Source: Ectopseudomonas composti
GTDB taxonomy: Bacteria; Pseudomonadota; Gammaproteobacteria; Pseudomonadales; Pseudomonadaceae
Length of the DNA: 64,000 bases
Reading direction: 5' to 3'
Assembly (NCBI RefSeq): GCF_900115475.1
Contig: NZ_FOWP01000001.1
Coordinates: forward strand, 372,001 to 436,000
Part shown: positions 55,468 through 64,000 of the stretch, in pieces
Position numbering within the stretch: the first letter of the stretch is position 1
Layout of the letters: each line of letters starts with the position of its first letter
Translations under genes and position numbers: made by a program
The notes under the pieces: generated by a model
The model's database searches: none
Seen by the model: only the letters and a program-made list of their open reading frames with translations
Told to the model about the DNA's origin: nothing

Positions 55468-55623
55468 AGAACCTGTTCACGATCTCGCGAGCTAGAGCCA
55501 TACAAGGCAAAAACAGGCGAGGACCGGTCGGAGTCGCGCTCGACTTTACGGGTTGTAAATGAGCATTCCGAGCCTGTTTTTAACGCAGTAGGGCCAACGC
55601 GCAGCAGATCGTGAACAGGTTCT
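55468..55623. mobile_element. 156-bp MITE-like element with 18-bp terminal inverted repeats
   Basis: AGAACCTGTTCACGATCT (55468-55485) is the exact reverse complement of 55606-55623. Inside is a second inverted pair, CAAAAACAGGC and GCCTGTTTTT. It has no coding capacity. A shortened copy in the other orientation lies at 35433-35548, showing it is dispersed. No target-site duplication is obvious. The inner stem with T-run may terminate the LOG gene transcript. Confidence 0.75.
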
Positions 55624-55669
55624 AACACAATGCTACGCTCTGCGGCCTCTCCCCCACGGAAGCCGCAAC

Positions 55670-56605
55670 ATGGCCGCAAGCAATCTACTCGCCCTGATCG
55701 ACGACATCAGCACCGTACTCGACGACGTCGCCACCATGACCAAGATCGCCGCGCGCAAGACCGCAGGCGTGCTGGGTGACGACCTCGCGCTCAACGCCCA
55801 GCAGGTCACTGGCGTGCGCGCCGACCGCGAGCTGCCAGTGGTCTGGGCGGTGGCCAAGGGTTCGCTGCTCAACAAGGCGATTCTGGTACCCGCCGCCCTG
55901 CTGATCAGCGCCGTGGCACCCTGGCTGGTGGTGCCGCTGCTGATGCTCGGTGGCCTGTTCCTCTGCTATGAAGGCGCCGAGAAACTCATCCACAAGCTGC
56001 TGCACCGCCACGCGGAAGACGACAAGCAGGCTCGCCTGGAGGCCATCGCCGACCCCGAGATCGACCTGGTGGCGTTCGAACGCGACAAAATTCGTGGCGC
56101 GGTGCGCACCGACTTCATTCTTTCGGCGGAAATCATCGCCATCACTTTGGGTACCGTCGCCGCTGCCAGCTTTCTCAATCAGGTGCTGGTACTCAGCGGC
56201 ATCGCCCTGGTGATGACAGCCGGCGTTTACGGGCTGGTCGCCGGCATCGTCAAGCTGGACGACGCCGGCCTCTACCTCAGTCAGCGCGCCAGTGCGTTCG
56301 CCCAGGCCTGTGGTCGCGGCATCCTGCGCCTGGCGCCCTGGTTGATGAAGACCCTGTCAGTGGTCGGTACCGCGGCGATGTTCATGGTCGGTGGCGGCAT
56401 TCTCAGCCACGGCCTACCGCCGGTGGAATCGGCCGTGCATCACGCCGCCGAGTGGGTAGCGCGCGATGCAGGGCACCTGCTGTCATTGCTTATTCCTACG
56501 CTGCTCAATGCGCTGTTCGGCATTCTTGCCGGCCTGCTGACGCTGCCACTGGTCAGCCTGTTCGGGCGCCTCTGGCAGGCCGTTCGCCCCGCCAAAACCG
56601 AGTAG
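55670..56605 (+). CDS. yedI: DUF808 family membrane protein (YedI-like)
   Basis: 311 residues. A soluble N-terminus ([42 protein letters not shown]) is followed by about six helices, as in E. coli YedI. No known function. The [16 protein letters not shown] motif after the second helix is typical. Start ATG 55670 after the MITE-like element; weak ribosome site. Confidence 0.85.
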   Translation: MAASNLLALIDDISTVLDDVATMTKIAARKTAGVLGDDLALNAQQVTGVRADRELPVVWAVAKGSLLNKAILVPAALLISAVAPWLVVPLLMLGGLFLCYEGAEKLIHKLLHRHAEDDKQARLEAIADPEIDLVAFERDKIRGAVRTDFILSAEIIAITLGTVAAASFLNQVLVLSGIALVMTAGVYGLVAGIVKLDDAGLYLSQRASAFAQACGRGILRLAPWLMKTLSVVGTAAMFMVGGGILSHGLPPVESAVHHAAEWVARDAGHLLSLLIPTLLNALFGILAGLLTLPLVSLFGRLWQAVRPAKTE

Positions 56606-56923
56606 ACGATCAAAACGCATACAAGCCTCCAAGGCCCTTGCTCCACGCTGCCTGCAAGGGTTTCCCCAAAGCTTATCCACAGCTTGCTCCACGCTTTTCG
56701 TGGATAAGCGCGCAACCACCGGTGCGCGCGCCGGAGCCGCCAGGAGAAACCAAGCAAGCCACTGGTTTTATTGATTTTTCTCGAGCTGACCAGGCGTATT
56801 TCAGCTACTTGGCGAAAAGCTGAACAATCCCCTGGAGAGCCCGAAAAGAAAGGATTACAGCAGTCAGTCCAGAATTTGTGTACAGAGTTACCCACAGATT
56901 CCGTGTACAACTGCTGCAGCCAT
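56606..56923. other. 318-bp gene-free spacer with an inverted pair of DnaA boxes
   Basis: GCTTATCCAC (56671-56680) and GTGGATAAGC (56700-56709) are exact inverses, giving a perfect DnaA box TTATCCACA at 56673-56681 and a one-mismatch box facing it. A TTACCCACA near-box lies at 56888-56896 between two GTGTACA motifs. The set resembles that in 53493-54009. The two spacers flank the lysE-LOG-DUF808 block. No gene seen; the genes on either side converge. Confidence 0.55.
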
Positions 56924-57820
56924 TCAACCCGCCAACGGCAGCACTGTGACCTCAACTTCCGGGTCGTGGCTGCCGCCACCCAGAATCACCCCGCGCAGCG
57001 GCGACACGTCGGAGAAATCCCGCCCCCAGGCCAGGGTGATGTGCTCCAACGCCGGGCGCACGTTATTGGTCGGGTCGAAGTCCACCCAGCCATGACGCGG
57101 GCAATACAGCGATACCCAGGCGTGCGAAGCATCCGCGCCGATCAATCGTGGCTGGCCGGGCGGTGGCTGGGTCAACAGGTAGCCGCTGACGTAACGCGCC
57201 GCCAGGCCACGCGAACGCAGGCAGGCGAGCATCAGATGGGCGAAGTCCTGGCAGACCCCACGTTTTTCCTCCAGCACCTGCAGCAGCGGCGTCGCCACCT
57301 GGGTGGCAGCAGCATCGAAGCTGAATTCGTCGAAGATCTTCTGCATCAGCGCCTGGCCCGCCTGCAGCAGCGGGCGGCCCGGCGTGAAGCAGCCGTCAGC
57401 GTAATCGGCGAACACCTGCTTGAGGCGTACGTAAGGCGACTCGAAACGGTAGCGCGCCGCTTCCAGCAACGCCGGTTCCATGAGCTTTCCGCTGTAACTG
57501 AGCGCCAAGCAGGCCGCTTCCCAGTTCGGCGACTCGTCCAGGTCCAGCGGCGGTCGCGCCAGCACCTCTACCCGCAGCCGCGCACTGACACTCAGCACCT
57601 CGTGTGGACGCTCGAACACCAGGCGCGTTAGCGGATTGCCGAACACGTCGAGGCCGTCGCGGCGCTGACAGGGTTGCGGGTCGATACGCAGTTCGTGCTC
57701 GTGACAGCGTTGCCAGGGGCACTCGCGCGGCCACAGATGCGCCAGTTGCTGGGCCAGGGAAACCGGCGCCGAGTAGCGGTAATGGGTGTCGTGAAGCACC
57801 TGATAAAGCGCACTGCTCAT
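56924..57820 (-). CDS. Transglutaminase-like cysteine peptidase-fold protein
   Basis: 298 residues. An N-terminal beta domain (about 1-90, YQVLHDTHYRYSAPVSLAQQLAHLWPR) typical of bacterial transglutaminase-like proteins, then the catalytic domain with triad C190 (KRGVCQDFAH), H233 (DASHAWVSLYC) and D248 (VDFDPTNN). Its ATG overlaps the stop of the ATP-grasp gene by four bases. In such operons it is thought to cleave or transfer peptide bonds made by the ATP-grasp partner (inference from published comparative genomics). Confidence 0.9.
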   Translation of the reverse strand: MSSALYQVLHDTHYRYSAPVSLAQQLAHLWPRECPWQRCHEHELRIDPQPCQRRDGLDVFGNPLTRLVFERPHEVLSVSARLRVEVLARPPLDLDESPNWEAACLALSYSGKLMEPALLEAARYRFESPYVRLKQVFADYADGCFTPGRPLLQAGQALMQKIFDEFSFDAAATQVATPLLQVLEEKRGVCQDFAHLMLACLRSRGLAARYVSGYLLTQPPPGQPRLIGADASHAWVSLYCPRHGWVDFDPTNNVRPALEHITLAWGRDFSDVSPLRGVILGGGSHDPEVEVTVLPLAG

Positions 57821-60303
57821 GAGGATTGCGTCCGCTGGCTGACATCGACATGAGCGAAGAAGCGCAGCCCAAGGTGATCGGATACCGCCCCGGCGGCTTC
57901 GCTGATGGCCACCAGCAGGTCGGCCAGGCCTTCGAGCACCGCACGGGTGCTGCCGGGGCCGAACAGCGGGTTTTCCAGGGTGGCCAGGTTGAAGGCCGCG
58001 AGTTGCTCCTCCAGATAAGCCAGGTAGCGCTCGGCAGGCAGCTCGAAGCGCTCGTGAACACCTTGTAGCGAATGCAGCAGGGTGCGCATCTGGAAGATCA
58101 CGGCATGCGGGTTCTGTTCGTCCAGCAACAGCAGGTCGAGCACCGGTATCAACTGCGCCGAAGCCAGGTAGCGGGTGCGGTAGGTGATGCTGCTGTTGCC
58201 CAGCTCCAGCAGCCACTCCAGCGCCGACTGGTCGGTGGCCGACCCGCTGCGCAGGAACCCGGCGAAACTGTCGCAGAGAAACTGCAGGCGCTCGATGTAG
58301 CGGCCGAACATGAGAAAACGCCAGCCGTCGTCGCGGGTCATGTCGTCGAGGGCGAAACCGGACAGCGCCGCCAGCGACATCAGCAGGCGATTGAGAAAAT
58401 CCAGCAGCTCGCCGAAATCGGCCGGCTGGCCTTCGAGCAACTGAGCCTCGCGCTGCAACTCGACCAACGCCTGCCAGTTGGCCTGGGACAGCTTGCCGCG
58501 CACGCTGCCAGCGGCCCACTGCAAGCGCTGCAGATTGGAGCGCAGGCTAGCCGGCCAGTCGCTGCCAAGCAGCGCCTGCAACAGACGCTCTGCCAGCTCA
58601 CCCTCTTCGGGATCTGCCAGCAGGCCCAATTCCTGCGCCAGTGCCAGCGCGCTCTGCAGTGCCTGCGGGTCGTCATCGTCATCGACGTAGCGCGCCAGCA
58701 TGATGCGCAGCAGGCGCGCATTGCCTTCGCAACGCTCGGCGTAACGACCGAACCAGTACAGGTTCTCCACCACCCGTGACGGCAGGAAGGGATCGCTGCG
58801 CACCAGATCGGCGGTGCCGAGGGTGCGTTGCGTCTGCCAGGGCTCACCGCCGCTCTGCCGCGTGCCGAGTACCCAGGTGTCCTTGCTCGCCCCGCCACGT
58901 TGCATCGACACCACCTCGGCATCGGCCTCGGCAGCCACACGGGTCAGGCCGCCGGGCATCACCCGGTAGCCGTCGGCACTGGCTACAGCGAACACACGCA
59001 TGCCGATGGCGCGTGGCTGCAAACCGCTGCCGTCCCACACCGGCGCCTGCGACAGCTTGGCCCGCGCCTGCGCCACATAGGCATAGGGGCGCAGCTTGAG
59101 ACGTGCAGCCAGCTTGGCGCGCTGCGCTTCGTCCAGATCACGGCCGAATACCGGGGTGAAACTCTGCGAAGGGAAGGCCGGGCGCACCAGCAGTTGGTCG
59201 AGCTTCTCCAGCGCCTCATCCAGCACCGGTGGCTCGCCACACCACCAACTGGCAATGGACGGCAGCAGCAATTCTTCACCGAGCAGATGCTCGCTGATCG
59301 CGGGCAGAAAACCGGGCAGGCCGGGCGACTCCAGCACGCCGCTACCCAGGGCATTGGCCACCAGCACACGACCACGGCGCACCGCTTCGAGCAGACCGGG
59401 CACACCGAGGGCCGAATCAGTGCGCAGCTCCAGCGGGTCGCAGTAATCGTCGTCGAGGCGACGCAACACCGCATGCACGCGGCGCAGGCCGGCCAGAGTC
59501 TTGAGATAGAGGGTGGCGTCGCGCACGGTCAGGTCGCTGCCCTCGACCAGTGGATAACCGAGCTGACGTGCCAGGTACAGGTGCTCGAAATAACTCTCGT
59601 TGAAGCGCCCAGGCGTCAGCAGCACCACCAGCGGCGTCTCGCCGCCACTGGGTGCCTGGCGCGCCAGGGTGTCCTGCAGGGTACGGAAGAAGCCAGCCAG
59701 GTACTGCACGCGCAGGTCGCGGTACAGCTCGGGGAAGGCGCGCGAGACGATCTGCCGGTTCTCCAGCGCGTAGCCGGCGCCAGAGGGCGCCTGGGTGCGG
59801 TCGGCGGTGACCCACCAGCGACCGTCTGGGGCGCGAGCCAGATCCACCGCATACAGGTGCAGCCAGGTGCCGCCCGGCGCCTGCATGCCCTGGCACGGCC
59901 AGAGGAAATTGTTGTGACCGAACACCAGCTCGGTCGGCAGCAGGCCGTCGGCGATCAGCTTCTGCGGGCCATACAGATCGGCCAGCACGCGGTTGAGCAG
60001 GGTCGCGCGCTGCGCCACGCCCGCGGCGATCTGCTGCCACTCGTCAGCCGCAATCAGATTGGGCAGCAGGTCGAGCTCCCAGGGCCGGTCGGCGCCGTCC
60101 GGGTCGGCATAGACGTTGTAAGTGACGCCGTTTTCCTGGATCTGCCGGGCCAGCATGGCCTCACGCTGCGCCAGGTGCTCCGGGCGGCTGCGCGCCAGTT
60201 GCTCGTACAGCCGGCGCCAGTGCGGGCGCACGTTGCCCTTGGCGTCGAGCAGTTCGTGATAAGCCCCGGCAGGGGGCGGGTAATCGGCTAGCAGGTCGTG
60301 CAT
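57817..60303 (-). CDS. Circularly permuted ATP-grasp + alpha-E fusion protein
   Basis: 828 residues. Residues 1 to about 500 are the circularly permuted ATP-grasp domain (DUF404-type; YPPPAGAYHELLDAKGNVRPHW start, FLWPCQGMQAPGGTWLHLYAVDLARAPDG, VVLLTPGRFNESYFEHLYLARQLGYPLVEG). About 510-828 is the helical alpha-E domain (DUF403-type; VENLYWFGRYAERCEGNARLLRIML). In many genomes these are separate proteins; here they are fused. A peptide-ligase role is proposed for the family but not shown. ATG 60303 gives the normal start. Confidence 0.88.
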   Translation of the reverse strand: MHDLLADYPPPAGAYHELLDAKGNVRPHWRRLYEQLARSRPEHLAQREAMLARQIQENGVTYNVYADPDGADRPWELDLLPNLIAADEWQQIAAGVAQRATLLNRVLADLYGPQKLIADGLLPTELVFGHNNFLWPCQGMQAPGGTWLHLYAVDLARAPDGRWWVTADRTQAPSGAGYALENRQIVSRAFPELYRDLRVQYLAGFFRTLQDTLARQAPSGGETPLVVLLTPGRFNESYFEHLYLARQLGYPLVEGSDLTVRDATLYLKTLAGLRRVHAVLRRLDDDYCDPLELRTDSALGVPGLLEAVRRGRVLVANALGSGVLESPGLPGFLPAISEHLLGEELLLPSIASWWCGEPPVLDEALEKLDQLLVRPAFPSQSFTPVFGRDLDEAQRAKLAARLKLRPYAYVAQARAKLSQAPVWDGSGLQPRAIGMRVFAVASADGYRVMPGGLTRVAAEADAEVVSMQRGGASKDTWVLGTRQSGGEPWQTQRTLGTADLVRSDPFLPSRVVENLYWFGRYAERCEGNARLLRIMLARYVDDDDDPQALQSALALAQELGLLADPEEGELAERLLQALLGSDWPASLRSNLQRLQWAAGSVRGKLSQANWQALVELQREAQLLEGQPADFGELLDFLNRLLMSLAALSGFALDDMTRDDGWRFLMFGRYIERLQFLCDSFAGFLRSGSATDQSALEWLLELGNSSITYRTRYLASAQLIPVLDLLLLDEQNPHAVIFQMRTLLHSLQGVHERFELPAERYLAYLEEQLAAFNLATLENPLFGPGSTRAVLEGLADLLVAISEAAGAVSDHLGLRFFAHVDVSQRTQSS

Positions 60304-60342
60304 GGCAGGCTCGGCAGTGGCAAGGCGGTACGGCTTTACGCT

Positions 60343-60450
60343 CCCCTCTCCCATTTATGGGAGAGGGGCCGGGGGAAAGGGCTGAAACACCGCGAAGGCG
60401 CCAGTTTCCCCTCTCCCTAACCCTCTCCCCAAAGGGGCGAGGGGACTGGT
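60343..60450. repeat. CCCCTCTCCC-family repeat inside the transglutaminase operon
   Basis: CCCCTCTCCCATTTATGGGAG continues into AGGGGCCGGGGG, then a second block CCCCTCTCCCTAACCCTCTC with AAAGGGGCGAGGGG. It sits in the 181-bp gap between the DUF2126 gene and the ATP-grasp gene, so the first gene may be partly uncoupled from the other two. Confidence 0.8.
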
Positions 60451-60484
60451 CGCGGCAGCCGACACTCAAGTGAGCAACATGTCG

Positions 60485-63400
60485 TCAAACCCGACGCAGA
60501 TCCAGGGTCATCGGCAGTTCATTATTGTCTATCGGTTGCACGGCTGGGCGCTTGCCTGGGCTGTGGCCCAGTCGGAAGAAGCGCGCCAGGCGCCGGCTCT
60601 CCGCCTCGTAGGCATTGACCGGCAGGCTGTCGTAGTTGCGACCGCCCGGATGCGCGACATGGTACTGGCAACCACCCAGCGAGCGCTGCATCCAGGTGTC
60701 GATCAGGTCGAACACCAACGGTGCGTGCACGCCGATGGTCGGCTGCAGGCAACTGGCCGGCTGCCAGGCGCGGAAACGCACACCACCGACGAACTCACCG
60801 ACCTTGCCCGTCGGCCGCAAGGGCACTGGCACGCCGTTGCAAGTCAGCACGTAGCGATCCGGTGCCATACCGCATACTTTCACTTGCATGCGCTCCAGCG
60901 ACGAGTCGACATAACGTACCGTGCCGCCTGTGGCCCCCTCCTCGCCCAGCACGTGCCAGGGCTCCAGCGCCTGGCGCACCTCCAGATCGATGCCCTTGAC
61001 CGTGAAATCGCCGGCCTTGGGAAAGCGAAACTCGAAGTGCGGGGCGAACCACTCGCTGCGCAGGCGATAGCCGAAGCTGCCCAGCTCCTGCAGTACGTCG
61101 GCGAAATCCTGTTCGACGAAATGCGGCAGCAGATAGCGGTCATGCAGCTCGGTGCCCCAGCGCACCAGCTTCGCCGGGCGATAGGGCTCCTGCCAGAAGC
61201 GCGCGATCAGCGCACGCAGTAGCAGTTGCTGGGCCAGGCTCATCTGCGCGTGCGGCGGCATCTCGAAGGCGCGCAGTTCAAGCAGGCCGAGGCGCCCGCT
61301 GGCCGAATCCGGCGAATACAGCTTGTCGATGCAGAACTCGGCGCGGTGGGTGTTGCCGGTGACGTCTACCAGCAGGTTGCGCAGCAAACGGTCGACCAGC
61401 CACGGCGGACAGTCGCGGCCCGGCTCGGGCATCTGCGCAAAGGCGATCTCCAGCTCGTACAGCGCATCGTTGCGGGCCTCGTCGACACGCGGCGCCTGCG
61501 ACGTCGGGCCGATGAACAAGCCACTGAACAGGTAGGACAGCGACGGGTGGTTATGCCAGTAACTGATCAGGCTCCGCAGCAGATCGGGGCGGCGCAGGAA
61601 CGGCGAATCGCTCGGCGTGGCGCCGCCGAGGACGAAGTGGTTGCCGCCACCGGTGCCGGTGTGGCGCCCATCGATCATGAACTTCTCGCTGGACAGGCGC
61701 GATTGGCGCGCCGCCTCGTAAAGAAATTCGCAGCGCTCAACCAGTTCGTCCCAGCTGGCAGCCGGGTGGATGTTCACCTCGATCACGCCCGGATCAGGGG
61801 TGACGCGGAAATACTGCAGACGCGGGTCAAGCGGCGGTTCGTAGCCTTCCAGCAGCACTGGGCATTTGAGCTCGGCAGCCACTGCCTCGATGGCCGCGAC
61901 CAGCTCCAGGTAATCCTCGAGGTGGCTCAGGGGCGGCATGAACAGGTACAGGCGGCCCTCGCGCGGCTCGGCACACAGCGCGGTGCGCACGATGCCGGCA
62001 GCCGATTGCCCGCTGGCCGGGCGTGCGCTCTGCGGGCCGGCGGCGGGGGCCGCGCTTGCACCGCGCCAGACGCCGCGCAACTGGCGCTGGACCTGCGCCG
62101 GGCTGGGCAGTGGTGGCAGCGCCTGGCTGGGATCGACCGGGTTGATGTAGGGATAATCGGCTTGGCTGACCCAGGGCAGCGAATCCAGCGGCAGGCGATA
62201 ACCCAGCGCCGAGTCGCCCGGAAGCAGGCGGCAGTGCTCGTCACGCAGGAACCAGCGCCCGCTCTGCCAGCCCTCGCCGACCACCTGGCGCGCCAGCGGC
62301 AGCACATGGCCAACCACGTTGTCGAGGCCTTGCTCGAACACCTTGCGCAAGCGCTCGCGGTCCAGTGGATCGCTCAGACGCGGGTCGTCCGGAGTGACGT
62401 TGTCCGGCAGCTTGCGCTCACGCCACAGGTAATAGAACCAGTCTTCATAGGCTGGAAAGACGTTACCGGCATCCACCTGCAGATGCGCCGCCAGCGTGGC
62501 GAGAAAGCGTGCGGCGGTCTCGGCGGTGGCACCATAGCCGCGCTTTTCGTCGGCCAGCAGCTTCGGGTCTTGCCACAGCGGCTCGCCATCACGGCGCCAG
62601 AAGCAGTTCAGCGACCAGCGCGGCAACTGCTCGCCTGGGTACCACTTGCCCTGGCCGAAATGCACCAGCGCCTTGGGCGCATAGTGGTTGCGCAGACGGT
62701 AGAACAGGTCGGCCGCCAGGCGGCGCTTGTTTGGCCCCAGAGCCGCGGTGTTCCACTCGTCGTCATCGGGATAGTCGAGGGCAACGAAGGTGGGCTCGCC
62801 GCCCATGGTCAGGCGCACGTCATGCTGCTGCAGGTCAGCATCGATCTGCCGGCCCAGCGCCTGGATCGCCTGCCACTGGCCGTCGCTATAGGGTTTGGTG
62901 ACGCGCGGCGCCTCCCACACGCGCTCGACGCTCATCAGGTGCTCGAATTCCACCTCGCACTCGTCCAGCCCACCGGTGATCGGCGCCGCCGAGGATGGCT
63001 CCGGGCTGCAGGCCAGCGGGATATGGCCTTCGCCGGCGAACAGGCCTGAAGTCGGATCGAGCCCGATCCAGCCAGCGCCAGGCAGATACACCTCGCACCA
63101 GGCGTGCAGGTCGGTGAAGTCCTTGTCCGTGCCGGAGGGCCCGTCGAGGGATTTGACGTCCGCCGTGAGCTGGATCAGGTAGCCGGAGACAAAACGCGCC
63201 GCCAGGCCCATGTGGCGCATCAGCTGCACCAGCAGCCAGGCAGAATCGCGGCAGGAGCCGGAAGCGTTCTTCAGGCTTTCCTCGGGCGTCTGCACGCCGG
63301 GCTCCATGCGAATCAGGTAGCGGATGTCGGTCGACAGGCGCTGATTCAGCGCCACCAGGAAATCGATACTGGGCACCGGCTCGCGAGAAATGCTGGCCAG

Positions 63401-63790
63401 GTACTTGGCAAACAGCGGCGTGGCCGGCAGCTTGACCAGGTAGGGCGCCAGCTCGCGTTGCTCGCCTTCGGTGTAGGTGAAGGGAATGCGCTCGGCATAG
63501 GGCTCGAGAAAGAAGTCGAAGGGGTTGAACACCGCCATCTCGGCGACCAGATCCACCTCGACTTTCAACTCGCGAGTCTTCTCCGGGAACACCAGGCGCG
63601 CCAGGTAGTTGCCCTGCGGATCCTGCTGCCAATTGATGAAATGCTCGCCGGGCTCGACCTTCAGCGAGTAGGACAGGATACGTGTGCGGCTATGGGGAGC
63701 CGGGCGCAGACGAACGACCTGTGGCCCGATGTTGACCGCACGGTCGTAGCGGTAGTGGGTGACATGGTGCAGCGCGACATGAATCGACAC
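60485..63790 (-). CDS. Large transglutaminase-like protein with DUF2126 domain
   Basis: 1101 residues. N-terminal transglutaminase unit: beta domain about 1-100, then triad C180 ([11 protein letters not shown]), H229 ([11 protein letters not shown]) and D245 (GLDPTSG). The remaining part (about 290-1101) is DUF2126, with [17 protein letters not shown] and [24 protein letters not shown] among its conserved segments; the latter resembles glutamine-synthetase/amidoligase-type catalytic loops. GTG start at 63790 is supported by a perfect AGGAGG six bases upstream. First gene of the three-gene operon. Confidence 0.9.
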   Translation of the reverse strand: MSIHVALHHVTHYRYDRAVNIGPQVVRLRPAPHSRTRILSYSLKVEPGEHFINWQQDPQGNYLARLVFPEKTRELKVEVDLVAEMAVFNPFDFFLEPYAERIPFTYTEGEQRELAPYLVKLPATPLFAKYLASISREPVPSIDFLVALNQRLSTDIRYLIRMEPGVQTPEESLKNASGSCRDSAWLLVQLMRHMGLAARFVSGYLIQLTADVKSLDGPSGTDKDFTDLHAWCEVYLPGAGWIGLDPTSGLFAGEGHIPLACSPEPSSAAPITGGLDECEVEFEHLMSVERVWEAPRVTKPYSDGQWQAIQALGRQIDADLQQHDVRLTMGGEPTFVALDYPDDDEWNTAALGPNKRRLAADLFYRLRNHYAPKALVHFGQGKWYPGEQLPRWSLNCFWRRDGEPLWQDPKLLADEKRGYGATAETAARFLATLAAHLQVDAGNVFPAYEDWFYYLWRERKLPDNVTPDDPRLSDPLDRERLRKVFEQGLDNVVGHVLPLARQVVGEGWQSGRWFLRDEHCRLLPGDSALGYRLPLDSLPWVSQADYPYINPVDPSQALPPLPSPAQVQRQLRGVWRGASAAPAAGPQSARPASGQSAAGIVRTALCAEPREGRLYLFMPPLSHLEDYLELVAAIEAVAAELKCPVLLEGYEPPLDPRLQYFRVTPDPGVIEVNIHPAASWDELVERCEFLYEAARQSRLSSEKFMIDGRHTGTGGGNHFVLGGATPSDSPFLRRPDLLRSLISYWHNHPSLSYLFSGLFIGPTSQAPRVDEARNDALYELEIAFAQMPEPGRDCPPWLVDRLLRNLLVDVTGNTHRAEFCIDKLYSPDSASGRLGLLELRAFEMPPHAQMSLAQQLLLRALIARFWQEPYRPAKLVRWGTELHDRYLLPHFVEQDFADVLQELGSFGYRLRSEWFAPHFEFRFPKAGDFTVKGIDLEVRQALEPWHVLGEEGATGGTVRYVDSSLERMQVKVCGMAPDRYVLTCNGVPVPLRPTGKVGEFVGGVRFRAWQPASCLQPTIGVHAPLVFDLIDTWMQRSLGGCQYHVAHPGGRNYDSLPVNAYEAESRRLARFFRLGHSPGKRPAVQPIDNNELPMTLDLRRV

Positions 63791-64000
63791 GGCGGCCTCC
63801 TGCTAGCCTGGACGATACCCAGTGCAGCGCAAGACTTATGCCAGAGCCCAGGCCACGCGCCAGCTAGGCTGACCAGGGACCCGGCGCACCAGAAGCAAGC
63901 CGCGCACGCACCAGAGTCGACATCATGCACCATATGGATGCGCCGTTACGGCCAATTTGCCATGATCGACTTCTACCGTAGACTGCGCTGACTCCATGCA

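Noticed and set aside
56924..58519. A longer 531-codon version of the transglutaminase-like gene
   Set aside because: The upstream extension overlaps the ATP-grasp/alpha-E gene in another frame and has no homology. ATG 57820 with the ATGA overlap is the natural start.
61226..63049. 607-codon plus-strand frame opposite the DUF2126 gene
   Set aside because: Shadow frame. The minus-strand gene has a transglutaminase triad and a perfect ribosome site.
63791..64000. A further gene at the right edge
   Set aside because: Only a short frame MIDFYRRLR followed by a stop is visible; no ribosome site or homology supports a gene. The region probably holds the promoter of the transglutaminase operon.

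Overview
The window is high-GC DNA from a gamma-proteobacterium. Gene content and order point to the genus Pseudomonas, probably the P. mendocina/oleovorans side of it (inference). The order ureD-ureA-GNAT-ureB-ureC, then an oxaloacetate decarboxylase gene, then the desaturase/reductase/DesT-type cluster directly beside ureEFG and a HupE/UreJ gene, is the arrangement I know from the P. aeruginosa PA4864-PA4894 region. No transposase, phage gene, CRISPR array, rRNA or tRNA was found.

Layout. 1-288 is the tail of a MarC-family gene. 540-6835 is an allophanate hydrolase / urea carboxylase / GntR-regulator unit behind a near-consensus sigma-54 promoter. 6911-12686 is the urea ABC importer urtABCDE. 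12858-20910 is an accessory block: class II aldolase, class III aminotransferase, MocR-type regulator, polar amino-acid ABC importer and a YdfG-like dehydrogenase. 21192-26002 holds a TSUP permease divergent from ureD, then ureA, an acetyltransferase gene, ureB and ureC. 26042-31545 (minus strand) holds a hemerythrin-like protein, a DksA/TraR zinc-finger protein, oxaloacetate decarboxylase, an orphan type II secretion F-like protein and three orphan solute-binding proteins. 31712-36560 (plus) holds membrane proteins, a YegD-type Hsp70 and an unknown/VOC gene pair. 36639-43928 (minus) is a Fe-alcohol dehydrogenase / aldehyde dehydrogenase / glutamine-synthetase-like / TRAP transporter cluster. 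44087-46731 holds a hydrolase, an AEC transporter and a secreted protein made of six 16-residue repeats. 46822-49772 is the fatty-acid desaturation locus with two DesT-type operators. 49936-52370 is ureEFG plus hupE/ureJ behind a second sigma-54 promoter. 52578-56605 holds a glycerophosphodiesterase, a LysE exporter, a LOG-type hydrolase and a DUF808 protein, with DnaA-box-bearing spacers. 56924-63790 (minus) is a transglutaminase / ATP-grasp + alpha-E / DUF2126 operon.

How it fits together. Most of the window concerns nitrogen scavenging. Urea enters through UrtABCDE. It can then be split by nickel urease (UreABC matured by UreDEFG, with HupE/UreJ as a likely nickel permease) or by ATP-dependent urea carboxylase plus allophanate hydrolase. 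Sigma-54 promoters, with NtrC-like dyads near two of them, stand in front of all three blocks that degrade urea or mature urease, so nitrogen-limitation control is likely. The aminotransferase/ABC block and the glutamine-synthetase-like/dehydrogenase/TRAP block look like further nitrogen and carbon acquisition modules.

Intergenic DNA is full of short dispersed repeats: a GTAGGGTGCGC family, a CCCCTCTCCC family, GTAGCCCGGAT elements, GGGAGGGGCTTTAGCC hairpins, and a 156-bp MITE-like element with 18-bp terminal inverted repeats. One rearrangement sits exactly at the urea carboxylase start: a 20-bp direct repeat plus a 16-bp inverted repeat around the start codon.
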